Source: a virus
Strand: one strand, 5' to 3'
Length of the DNA stretch: 32,795 nt
Virus record (IMG/VR): IMGVR_UViG_3300028854_000040
Location: 1 to 32,795 of that record
The notes beneath the pieces are model-generated. The model was given only the letters and a program-made list of their open reading frames with translations. It did no database searches and had not been told where the DNA came from. How positions within the stretch are numbered: position 1 is the first letter of the stretch; every line of letters starts with the position of its first letter. Of this stretch, positions 15,115 through 23,307 are shown in pieces. Both the position numbers and the translations under genes were made by a program.

Positions 15115-17631
15115 TTAAAGAGAACTAAAATCGAAACCTTCATCTGTGATCATGAAATCAATATTAATAAATTCAAGCGCTCCGATTGGCTTAATAAATA
15201 TTTTAACATTCATTTGATGTAAAGCTGTTGCTTCTGGACCATTATCGACGATAATTTTATAATCAGAAATTCCTCTACCAGATTTAACACCATCTAAAAT
15301 TGGAGTAACAATTGCTAAGAATTGGTTTTTGGTTGTATTATCGTTAGGTTCGAATATTAAAGGTAAATTTCCGCTTCTAATTGATGTTCTAAGGAATAAC
15401 ATCATACGTCTAACTCCAATTTTATTTAATTGGGTATCGGCAATTTGTAAAGTATTTTGTCCCCAAACTCTAACTCCTTCAATAGAAAATGTACGTAGTG
15501 CGTTTATTTGTGCATTTGCTAAAAGGTCAAGTTCATCCAAGATTAAATTCTTTTTCGCTTTAACACAATTCAATTGACCGCGAGACATACCAGCAGGTGC
15601 AAACCAAGCGTAAGCCGTATTATCAGTTAAAGCAAGATTAGTAACAACATCTTTTGTTGGGGATAAATATAAATATTGGGCATTATCCTGATCAAAATAT
15701 TGAATCCAAGGGAAATAAGTTGCTGAATAACTTGAGTCAATCCCAGTATCTGAAAATGCAGATATTAAATCATTAACTGAATACATAGAAGATTTTGAAT
15801 CATCATATGTCCCTAATGGTTTATCGGGGGTATTAACGATATAGATAGAATCTTTTCTCTCATTTTCAATCATATCGATCGTTTCATTAACCAATATACT
15901 ATTATTAATAGTATCTATTCCAGGGGTTGAAAAAACATTAATACTTGCCAATTCTGGATTTGAAAAAGTTCTAATAGCAGACCAAAAAGCATAAAAATCA
16001 GAAGTTATTCCAAATGCATCAGTTATGTTAGGTATACCAAGAGTTGGATCTAAATCTGTACCAATAAATTTTGTAAATTGAAGACCTGTACCTATTTGAT
16101 CTGGATGTACTCTATTATATTGATTATATTGATATGCATTTCCTGTTGTTCTATTAGCTCTAAAAACATCCCACCCATCAAATCCACCGTAAAAGAACGC
16201 AGTATATTTCATTAATGTAATATCTGAATCAACAGTATCTTCTGTTTCTCCAGTATAAATAGTTTGGAATTTAATATTTCCAATACCAGTAATTTCTGTA
16301 ATATCAGCAGCGGAACTTTCCATATGAAAGCCATCTGTCATTGATAAACTATTTGCGTCAATTCCATTAAATTTAAAGAAGTCCAAGTCTACTCCACTTA
16401 AATCACTTAATCCAAAATATTGTTTTTTATTTTTAACAGCATCATTATATTCACAGTTATAAATTATCTTTGATGGAGTATAACCAGTTATATTTTTAAC
16501 TTCATATCCAGTAAATCCCATTGGTATTGATTGTGCAACGAGTGGATTATCATCAATATCAACTATAACATATTTCGAATTAGTATTATAGACTGTGTCA
16601 AGTGTACCAATCTGTGCCCCAATATAACTATTTCCAGATAATGGGTCTAAAGAACAATTATTAAAGGACTCATATATAACAGGGTTAGCATCAGTATCAT
16701 TTATTGAACGTACTTGAACATTAAATGTCAAAGCGTTTACATCTACATTAGTTATACTAATTTTAAACATGTTATTAGCGTTTTCACCATCTGAAATCGT
16801 TACAAATCTAAAAAGTTGTATAATATGTTCTCCTTTTACCTCTGATACAAACCAAGGTGTTTTAGCTCCAGTATAAGTGCTACTATAATTATTATGTCCA
16901 TTATCAATATTTGACATTTGGATAGTAGTGCCACTATAGAAACCAGTGGTCTTATTTGGGTCATTTAATCCATTTAAAGCAACTTCAAACATTTCTTCAA
17001 CAAATATTTTTGCATTTGAAGAACCATCAGGTGTATTACCGAGAACTTTTAAAATATAATCTTTTTTTGTTGAATCTAATGATACAGTATATGTTTCAGT
17101 AGTTCCACTATTAATCTGAGCTACAATTTGGAAATCAACTGAAGTACCAGTAATTGATGCACCACTCTGAATTGTCATTCCAGTAACATAAGGAGTTAAT
17201 TCTTCGCCAAGATATTGTGATTTACTTCTTAAAGTTGCAATTACAGTATTAGGATCAATAGAAGCTCCAATTGTAGTTCCACTCGTTGTATCATTATTAT
17301 ATAAACACCAAATTCCATCATATTTAAAACCACTAAGCCCAAGAACCCTTGTAACATAAAGTTGACTTGATTCAGTCAAATATGATTTTGCTATATAAGG
17401 TAATTCATAACGAGGATAGCCATTATCATATTTTTCAGTATTTGTTCCACCAAAATAGTTATTAAATGTGCTCCAATCCGTAATAGGAATAGGTTGAAAT
17501 GCTGGCCCAATTAGAGTTTCTCCGACTAAACCAAGAGTTGTAACGCCCAATGATTTAACCGAAGATGTTAAGTCTATTTCACGGGTATAAATATCTGCGG
17601 TACTATGTGTTCCTTGTGCGAGAGTTGCCAT
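15115..17631 (-). CDS. Contractile tail sheath protein, T4 gp18-like
   Basis: The 838-residue protein has the sheath plan. The N-terminus TADIYTREIDLT is the docking strand. The segment LVGETLIGPAFQPIPITDWSTFNNYFGG is the widely conserved GPAf-P-x-x-i-x-x-w-x-x-F-x-x-xFGG motif. A long variable insertion covers residues ~110-470. The conserved C-terminal region holds NTLQIADTQLNKIGVRRMMLFLRTSIR near 730 and ends with a gp18-type strand pair (NVKIFIKPIGALEFINIDFMI). Sheath subunits form the helical cylinder that contracts around the tube. It is longer than T4 gp18 (659), mainly in surface-exposed domains. A class 2 element lies 33 nt upstream and a terminator 17 nt after the stop. Confidence 0.93.
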   Translation of the reverse strand: MATLAQGTHSTADIYTREIDLTSSVKSLGVTTLGLVGETLIGPAFQPIPITDWSTFNNYFGGTNTEKYDNGYPRYELPYIAKSYLTESSQLYVTRVLGLSGFKYDGIWCLYNNDTTSGTTIGASIDPNTVIATLRSKSQYLGEELTPYVTGMTIQSGASITGTSVDFQIVAQINSGTTETYTVSLDSTKKDYILKVLGNTPDGSSNAKIFVEEMFEVALNGLNDPNKTTGFYSGTTIQMSNIDNGHNNYSSTYTGAKTPWFVSEVKGEHIIQLFRFVTISDGENANNMFKISITNVDVNALTFNVQVRSINDTDANPVIYESFNNCSLDPLSGNSYIGAQIGTLDTVYNTNSKYVIVDIDDNPLVAQSIPMGFTGYEVKNITGYTPSKIIYNCEYNDAVKNKKQYFGLSDLSGVDLDFFKFNGIDANSLSMTDGFHMESSAADITEITGIGNIKFQTIYTGETEDTVDSDITLMKYTAFFYGGFDGWDVFRANRTTGNAYQYNQYNRVHPDQIGTGLQFTKFIGTDLDPTLGIPNITDAFGITSDFYAFWSAIRTFSNPELASINVFSTPGIDTINNSILVNETIDMIENERKDSIYIVNTPDKPLGTYDDSKSSMYSVNDLISAFSDTGIDSSYSATYFPWIQYFDQDNAQYLYLSPTKDVVTNLALTDNTAYAWFAPAGMSRGQLNCVKAKKNLILDELDLLANAQINALRTFSIEGVRVWGQNTLQIADTQLNKIGVRRMMLFLRTSIRSGNLPLIFEPNDNTTKNQFLAIVTPILDGVKSGRGISDYKIIVDNGPEATALHQMNVKIFIKPIGALEFINIDFMITDEGFDFSSL

Positions 17632-17652
17632 CTTATTAAATTATTTTTAAAA

Positions 17653-17677
17653 TATTTATTTTAATATAAATAGTATA
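17653..17677 (-). promoter_or_regulatory. Putative class 2 (late) promoter of sheath gene
   Basis: This 25-bp block is identical to 13215-13239 and contains TATTTATA (17665-17672, minus strand), ending 33 nt before the sheath ATG. Confidence 0.6.
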
Positions 17678-17723
17678 GAAGATTAGAAAAACAATAAAAA
17701 TGAAAATTTATTTTTAAAATATT

Positions 17724-18728
17724 TTAACTGGCTGTTGATAATGTTATTTTTGAAACTCTTGTTGGATCGATTTTAACTACTTTAATTTCTATTTTATCAT
17801 ATTTATTTAATTCGAACGACGTACCAGCAACCTGTCCATTGATTTTAACAGTAAAATTTTCAATATTTTCAGCAATAATATTTGTTATTATATAATAATC
17901 AGATGATTTAATTTTAATCGTGTTTTTTGAATTAATAGGAAATTCAACTATTAAATTACCGTTTGTGTCAATAGGAATATTATTTAAACTTTTAGATTCT
18001 AATTCAAACCCAACCATTGAAGCAACCATATTTTCTTCTATTAATAGATCCGATTCATTAATAATATATCCTTTAATAAGTAATTGGAATGTTTGAATAA
18101 ATATTTTTCTTTCATCAAGTTCATAATCACTTTCATCTGACACATCCTCCAATTGAATAGGCATATAATGACCATTTGGACAGATATAAGATTGTTTTGA
18201 TTTAAAATTATCGTTTATTTTATTATTAACCTCATTAAGTAAATCAATTTTATTGGAAATCAATTTAATATTATAAATAAAATCAACCGTATATGGCTGA
18301 CGCATTTTATAAGAAATTATTATATTTTTATCTCCAGACCATTTTTCCGATGTCCCAATTGTATAAAACGAATTTCCAGGAATATTTGCATAATCCTGCT
18401 GTTGAGTTCCTTTTTTTGGGTTATTTTCTCTTGTAATTACAATAAAATTTGATTGAATATTTTTATTTTCATCTACATATTCCCATGTTTTCGAAAATTC
18501 TGAAAAACGTTGTTGTGTTAGAAAGAATGCTGGTAATTTACTTCCATTATAATCAATAGATAAATCTTCTTTAATAAAACGAATTATATCATCATGAATT
18601 TCATTATAAGTGACTGGTTTTGGTAAAATATTTCCATTCACAAATAAATTCTTATTCATTTGTTCTATTCTATCTGGACCAGTTTTTGATTGGTTGAAAT
18701 TTAATTTATTAAAGTTTATTTTTGTCAT
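17724..18728 (-). CDS. Tail sheath stabiliser/completion protein, T4 gp15-like (tentative)
   Basis: The 334-residue protein has the arrangement of gp15-type tail completion proteins: an N-terminal helix followed by PAFFLTQQRFSEFSKTWEYV (residues ~67-86), a central pair of strands and helix MRQPYTVDFIYNIKLISNKIDLLNEVNNKIND (~146-177), then a loop with CPNGHYMPIQLED and ERKIFIQTFQLLIKGYII (~207-224). The C-terminal ~90 residues form an extra beta domain. gp15 caps the tail tube and sheath and joins them to the neck. The gene stands between a neck-type gene and the sheath gene, the same order as T4 genes 14-15-18, which supports the call; sequence similarity alone is weak. Confidence 0.5.
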   Translation of the reverse strand: MTKINFNKLNFNQSKTGPDRIEQMNKNLFVNGNILPKPVTYNEIHDDIIRFIKEDLSIDYNGSKLPAFFLTQQRFSEFSKTWEYVDENKNIQSNFIVITRENNPKKGTQQQDYANIPGNSFYTIGTSEKWSGDKNIIISYKMRQPYTVDFIYNIKLISNKIDLLNEVNNKINDNFKSKQSYICPNGHYMPIQLEDVSDESDYELDERKIFIQTFQLLIKGYIINESDLLIEENMVASMVGFELESKSLNNIPIDTNGNLIVEFPINSKNTIKIKSSDYYIITNIIAENIENFTVKINGQVAGTSFELNKYDKIEIKVVKIDPTRVSKITLSTAS

Positions 18729-18731
18729 TTA

Positions 18732-19250
18732 TTATATTCCTTTAAATTCTGGTTTATCACAGGAAACCGCTAAAATCGTTTTGAACAATGGTAAAAATCC
18801 AAATAATGTATGAGCATTATCAAAATCCATTCTACCGTCTTGGTTCACCACGAAATATTCCATTTGATCGGGGGTTAATTGAACACCAATATAATCGCCA
18901 TAATCTATATCTGTATTATTATCTTTTAATGTTTTAATATAAATATCAATTTTAAGATTACCTATTTGTTGGAAATGTCCTAAATTTTGAGTAGTATCTT
19001 GGGCTTTATTTTTAACCTTATCAATTAAATAACGACATGTTAATTCAATAGGTTCTTTATAAATTACCCCATCTGGAGATGTTTCCCCCCATCTATCAGT
19101 AGTTGTTTTAACTCTATCAACTTTAAATAAAGTAATGCTTTGATTTATATCTTGCTTAAAATAATCTTCCCCCATTTCAGAATCAAAATTAAAATCTGTT
19201 TCTGAATAGAATAAATTATTACGTGTTATTTTTGCTTTTCTTGAAGACAT
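18732..19250 (-). CDS. Neck/head-tail connector-type protein (tentative)
   Basis: The 172-residue protein contains DRWGETSPDGVIYKEPIELTCRY (residues ~52-75), a beta region LKIDIYIKTLKDNNTDIDYGDYIGVQ and QMEYFVVNQDGRMDFDNAHTLFGFLPLF near the end; the YGDYIGV...YFVV arrangement recalls neck proteins of T4-related phages. Its position directly upstream of the gp15-like gene (3-nt gap) agrees. I chose the ATG at 19248-19250; an in-frame TTG ten codons upstream would overlap the preceding fibre gene and is less likely. The chosen ATG is 11 nt after that gene's stop. Confidence 0.45.
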   Translation of the reverse strand: MSSRKAKITRNNLFYSETDFNFDSEMGEDYFKQDINQSITLFKVDRVKTTTDRWGETSPDGVIYKEPIELTCRYLIDKVKNKAQDTTQNLGHFQQIGNLKIDIYIKTLKDNNTDIDYGDYIGVQLTPDQMEYFVVNQDGRMDFDNAHTLFGFLPLFKTILAVSCDKPEFKGI

Positions 19251-19261
19251 AATTGTTTTTG

Positions 19262-21523
19262 TTAATATGTTACCAGCCAACCCATACTTGTTAATGTTGT
19301 GTAATCTGATGTGGTTAAAGATGAAGCACCTGGATTACCTGCAAATTCTAATCTGTTTGGGTAACTTGTGTCTATGTTTACCAAGCCATTTGTGATAGTT
19401 TGATTAATTATAGATAGTATATTAGTTCTATCCAATTGATTATTTTGGACCTGTAATTTTGTCATCTGAGTACATCCACTAACGTTTACAGAAGTAAGTA
19501 AATTATCTGTGAATGCAGCCACTACTAAATTATTTAAGCCAGATAAATCCATTGTGGTAAATTGATTAAAATCTCCAGTGAAGTAATTAATAGTTGTATT
19601 AGGTTTAGTAATTCCAGTTAAATCATTTACATCAACATATAATTCTTTTAATGATGTACAACCAGATATATTAATATTAGTTAAATCGTTATTATTTGCA
19701 TATATATATTGTAACTGATTTAAACCTGAAAAATTAAGTGATGAAAGTATATTATTTTTACAATTTACTGTTGTTAAATTAGGACATCCAGTTAAAGATA
19801 AAGTAGATAAATTATTTAGATAACAATATAAAGTACTTAAATTACCACAATTTTGAACATTAAGAGTTGTTAGACTATTAAAATTAACGGTATTAAGTGT
19901 TGTAATTAATGTATTATTACAATCTAAACTTATTAAATTACTTGAATTATCAATAACAATATCTGTTAATTGATTACCACCACAACTCAAATGTAATAAT
20001 GATTGTAAATCCAATAAATTTAGAACGCCAGAAAATACTGAATTTGTTCCTCCTAAATTAAAAGTGGTAGTTGCCTTTGGCACGCTTAACATCACGTTTC
20101 CTTTAACAGAAGTGGATTGGTTTATGCTATCAGAATAAACTACAGACCCATCTATTTTTTTAAAACCAATAATATTATCAGCAGAAATAATTTCATAAGT
20201 AGAACCTGTTGTTAAACTAAGACCACTTATAATTGTTGGGTTAATTACTGGAAAATTTAAAAAATCTATATTACTCAAATTATCATCCAACATTCGTTTT
20301 GCTACAGGTGAGTTTGGTAATAAATCATCGTAAGTTAAAAAATGACTTAAACCATGTGAACCTTCCAAATCATCAGCCAACATATTTTTGTAATCCGTAT
20401 TTTCAGAATAATTATCCTTGATATATTGAATTGCAGCGTTGGTGTTAATAATGCCGAAACCCATATACATATTCCAATTATATGTATAAACCCCATCAAC
20501 TACGGTTGTTAAAGAAGCTGTTTTTCTGGCTGATAAACGAACTAATGACCAATTTGCCCCAGTAAGAACCTGTATCTTTTTTAATTTAGCGCCAACAGTT
20601 GCCGTAGTGGGCGATTGTTCCTGAAGTTCTTCGTAAAACTCTACCCCATAACCAAAAGAAGATGTCCAACCAGTAGGTGCTTGTTCCAAAGTAGTTCCAG
20701 GATTACAAGCACTAACCTGTATAACATTATCAAAAAAATAATCTGGATTATATGTTGAACCCGTGAATGAATCATCAACAAATCCATTATTGTGCCGATT
20801 GCGTACATTTTCGAAATGAGAACATACTGTTAAAATATTTGCGTTAGAACCTTGTTCTTCAGAAATACCAACACCAACAAAAGGTTTTAAATATAAATCA
20901 CAACCCTTAATAGCAGCATAATTAGCTTTAAAATTAGCATTTAACATTCCATAACCAGTGAGTGGGTCTAATTCTGACTGAATTCTAATACCTTTATATT
21001 CTGGATATACAGCATCCCACCATGTATGGGCAGTATAAGTCGAATGATTTGTATCGCCTAAATCGTGATCAGATATAAATCCATCTCCTAATACCTGTTT
21101 TTTACCATCATATCTTACGCCTATTGAATCAATGATGTTATAACTAAGATAAACTATATCAAAATCATTATCCTCCCTTAAAAGCCCTTGTGCATCTTTT
21201 ATATAAAAACCACTAAAAGGAACTCCATTCCAAGTATCGGAAGATGGATAATTAATAATTGGATCTAAATCTTTTGTTCCAGAAACAGAATTAATAGAAA
21301 GTGATACATCTGTAACTTCTTTATTAGTATTTAACAACCCACTATAAGGAATCATTATAAACCCACTATTCCAATTAATTTCTTGTTTAATAAGCACTAA
21401 ATTAAACTGCGTAGAAGTTCCACCAGTAATAACAATATTACCTATAGTATCATCAACATACCCTTTAGTGGCAAGATCACCGCCGCCAATTATATCCTCT
21501 ATTTTAATTATTTCTTGGGTCAT
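19262..21523 (-). CDS. Tail fibre with subtilase-like and LRR regions
   Basis: The 753-residue protein has three parts. The N-terminus has the fibre-type segment GGGDLATKGYVDDTIG (residues ~13-28). Residues ~130-370 show a pattern reminiscent of the S8 subtilase fold: GYGMLNANF near 188, FDNVIQVSACNPG, SSFGYGVEF, QSPTTATVGAKL near 303 and MGFGIINTNAAI. Residues ~500-715 are ten or so leucine-rich repeats of the L-x-x-L-x-C-x-x-N-x-L type common in Bacteroidota surface proteins. The LRR tail is the likely receptor-contact part. It lies 2 nt downstream of the beta-helix spike gene in a run of adsorption genes. The protease resemblance is weak and the expected catalytic His is not evident, so it may be an inactive fold. 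Confidence 0.65.
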   Translation of the reverse strand: MTQEIIKIEDIIGGGDLATKGYVDDTIGNIVITGGTSTQFNLVLIKQEINWNSGFIMIPYSGLLNTNKEVTDVSLSINSVSGTKDLDPIINYPSSDTWNGVPFSGFYIKDAQGLLREDNDFDIVYLSYNIIDSIGVRYDGKKQVLGDGFISDHDLGDTNHSTYTAHTWWDAVYPEYKGIRIQSELDPLTGYGMLNANFKANYAAIKGCDLYLKPFVGVGISEEQGSNANILTVCSHFENVRNRHNNGFVDDSFTGSTYNPDYFFDNVIQVSACNPGTTLEQAPTGWTSSFGYGVEFYEELQEQSPTTATVGAKLKKIQVLTGANWSLVRLSARKTASLTTVVDGVYTYNWNMYMGFGIINTNAAIQYIKDNYSENTDYKNMLADDLEGSHGLSHFLTYDDLLPNSPVAKRMLDDNLSNIDFLNFPVINPTIISGLSLTTGSTYEIISADNIIGFKKIDGSVVYSDSINQSTSVKGNVMLSVPKATTTFNLGGTNSVFSGVLNLLDLQSLLHLSCGGNQLTDIVIDNSSNLISLDCNNTLITTLNTVNFNSLTTLNVQNCGNLSTLYCYLNNLSTLSLTGCPNLTTVNCKNNILSSLNFSGLNQLQYIYANNNDLTNINISGCTSLKELYVDVNDLTGITKPNTTINYFTGDFNQFTTMDLSGLNNLVVAAFTDNLLTSVNVSGCTQMTKLQVQNNQLDRTNILSIINQTITNGLVNIDTSYPNRLEFAGNPGASSLTTSDYTTLTSMGWLVTY

Positions 21524-21525
21524 TT

Positions 21526-22662
21526 TTATTGGTTTGTTGCTGCTGTTCCGTTACCATTAATACAATATGTTATATGACCCCCTATTGCTACCGTTGGGAA
21601 AACATAATCTGAATCTGTTAATCTACAACTGATTAATTTACCTGACATATGCGTCCCACCAAAACAATCACTATCTATAGACTCACAATTAATTGCTGTA
21701 CCAGTAAAAGATCCAGTTCCACCTGCTCCACTTCCACTACCAAAAGAATACCCACCAGCACTACAATTTATTGCAATACCACTAAAAGTTCCTCCAGTAC
21801 CATCATTATCACCACCAAAAGAACTACTCCCCCCCACACAATTAATAGCCTTACCTGAAAATACACCGCCACAAACAAAAGAACTCACACCTCCTTTACA
21901 ATTTTCACAAACCAATAAAGGTAAATTAGAAGCAATGGTAAAATAAAATGATCCAGTATCAATTCCCTTAACTAGTCCATCGCAACTTGTAATATTAATA
22001 CCATCAAGTATGACATCTGCATTACCTGTTAACGATACCACATCAACTCCAACTGCATTTATTAAAAATTTGGTAGTTCCAAATGTATATATTCCAGGTG
22101 CTACAATAACAGTGGCTCTACCCACAATATCATCATATAAATTTTTAGCAGTATTAAAAGCAGCTTGTAATTCAGCAGCATTTTGAGTAGGAGTTCCTTT
22201 ACCCTGTACAAATACATAGTTAGTACCTGAAAGAGATGAACCATTACTTAAATCCCCAGTAATATAATATATTGAGTCCATTTGCTTAAGGACCCTTATT
22301 ACTTTATAATTTGGAATAGGAAGATTAGGCGTAGTTGTCCCATCAATCATGCCACCCTCAGTTATAAATTCACATAAAGGTGTTTGTATATCGATTTTAC
22401 CTACACTTAAATTTACAACATCAACCGAAAATCCAGCAGGTAATGGTTCAGGTAAAATACAATGTATAGTTGTTTCTGTATTATTATAATTAAATACAAT
22501 CGTTTTTCCATTATCTGTTGATAAACAGGTATATGATGTTTGATTAGCCAACACAAAATTGGTTAACCCACCAGCAAATCCTTCCAATAAAGAAAGAGGA
22601 ACTAATTTAGTTGTATCAGAATCGGTTAATGAATTTGCAATGAAATCGCTTAAATGTGACAT
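21526..22662 (-). CDS. Tail spike/fibre with right-handed beta-helix
   Basis: The 378-residue protein begins with a helical attachment segment (MSHLSDFIANSLTDSDTTK) and a beta-rich domain (~40-140). A pectate-lyase-type opening follows (VFVQGKGTPTQNAAELQAAF, then VIVAPGIYTF), and then coils of a beta-helix marked by FSGKAINC, FSGIAINC and FTGTAINC repeats spaced ~30-35 residues with Gly/Ser-rich turns (~250-340). Such helices form trimeric spikes, sometimes with polysaccharide-degrading activity; no catalytic residues can be named here. It is translated between the fibre-associated protein and the LRR fibre with a 2-nt gap to the latter. Confidence 0.75.
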   Translation of the reverse strand: MSHLSDFIANSLTDSDTTKLVPLSLLEGFAGGLTNFVLANQTSYTCLSTDNGKTIVFNYNNTETTIHCILPEPLPAGFSVDVVNLSVGKIDIQTPLCEFITEGGMIDGTTTPNLPIPNYKVIRVLKQMDSIYYITGDLSNGSSLSGTNYVFVQGKGTPTQNAAELQAAFNTAKNLYDDIVGRATVIVAPGIYTFGTTKFLINAVGVDVVSLTGNADVILDGINITSCDGLVKGIDTGSFYFTIASNLPLLVCENCKGGVSSFVCGGVFSGKAINCVGGSSSFGGDNDGTGGTFSGIAINCSAGGYSFGSGSGAGGTGSFTGTAINCESIDSDCFGGTHMSGKLISCRLTDSDYVFPTVAIGGHITYCINGNGTAATNQ

Positions 22663-22694
22663 ATTATTATATTTTTTATTTTATTATATTATTT

Positions 22695-23207
22695 TTAATT
22701 TGTATAAATTAAACCACCAGTGTTATCTGTAATTACATCGTTAACATTATTGGTTAAAACGTCAATAGTTGACATATATGCATTATAAAAATTTGTTAAT
22801 TTATCCAAATTAAGTTGAGATAAAGCAGGATCTATTACGGTAGTGTTTACAAAATAAGTTACCTCAATTGTACTTCCTAAACTTGGAGGAAACCCAATCA
22901 TGAATACTTGCTCATTTAAATAAGTAACTTCACGTTTTATTCCATTTACAAATACATTTAAAAAATCAATACTTATAGGAGTTTGAGTCAATGTAAATAT
23001 ATTATTAATACCATTCACAGCTCCACCAGGTACTTCTCTTATAAAAGTTGATACGATTGAATTAATATCCTGAAAAGTAGCTAATTTGTTCTTCTCAGCT
23101 CTCGTAAATGGGAATAAATCCGTACTACTATCAACCACTACTGTATTTGAAACAATAGTAGAACCATAATTATTATTTACTTTTTTTGATACTTGTATTT
23201 CTCCCAC
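22695..23207 (-). CDS. Fibre-associated structural protein (start uncertain)
   Basis: The ~170-residue protein has an N-terminal attachment-like region (GEIQVSKKVNNNYGSTI), then a small beta domain NIFTLTQTPISIDFLNVFVNGIKREVTYLNEQ (residues ~68-100) of the F-x-L-x-x-x-P-x-x-x-x-V-x-V-NG-x-x type found repeatedly in phage fibre and baseplate proteins, and a C-terminal helix. There is no ATG: the frame opens at GTG (23205-23207), or four codons earlier at an ATT that would give MENYVGEIQV. It is the first gene of the adsorption block and lies just downstream of a TATTTATA element. Confidence 0.6.
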   Translation of the reverse strand: MGEIQVSKKVNNNYGSTIVSNTVVVDSSTDLFPFTRAEKNKLATFQDINSIVSTFIREVPGGAVNGINNIFTLTQTPISIDFLNVFVNGIKREVTYLNEQVFMIGFPPSLGSTIEVTYFVNTTVIDPALSQLNLDKLTNFYNAYMSTIDVLTNNVNDVITDNTGGLIYTN

Positions 23208-23223
23208 GTAGTTTTCAATTTAT

Positions 23224-23231
23224 TATAAATA
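23224..23231 (-). promoter_or_regulatory. Putative class 2 (late) promoter of adsorption gene block
   Basis: The minus strand reads CAGGTATTTATAATAAATTG. The octamer ends 16 nt before the GTG start (4 nt before the possible ATT start) of the 22695-23207 gene and is divergent to the helicase promoter 20 nt away. Confidence 0.5.
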
Positions 23232-23251
23232 CCTGAAATTTTAAAAATAAC

Positions 23252-23282
23252 TTGTTTTTCTAAAATTTTTTTAGTACATTTG
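23252..23282 (+). promoter_or_regulatory. Class 1 (host-type) promoter of helicase gene
   Basis: AAAATAACTTGTTTTTCT with TTG at 23252-23254, 20 nt, TACATTTG at 23275-23282; the ATG is 25 nt downstream. It shows that the helicase can be transcribed by unmodified host polymerase. Confidence 0.78.
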
Positions 23283-23307
23283 ATGAAATTAAATTTTCAC
23301 AAAGAAG

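Noticed and set aside
19251-19280. Ten-codon N-terminal extension of the neck-type protein from a TTG
   Set aside because: It would overlap the upstream fibre gene by 19 nt and needs a rare start, while an ATG lies 11 nt after that gene's stop.
19500-20020. Regularly spaced DNA repeats that might suggest a CRISPR-like array
   Set aside because: The periodicity is the leucine-rich-repeat coding sequence; repeat units are diverged and in frame, with no spacers. No CRISPR array or tRNA gene was seen in the window.
21649-21858. Plus-strand Thr/Ser-rich open frame opposite the beta-helix spike
   Set aside because: Low-complexity mirror of the Gly/Ser-rich repeats on the coding strand; no promoter or start context.
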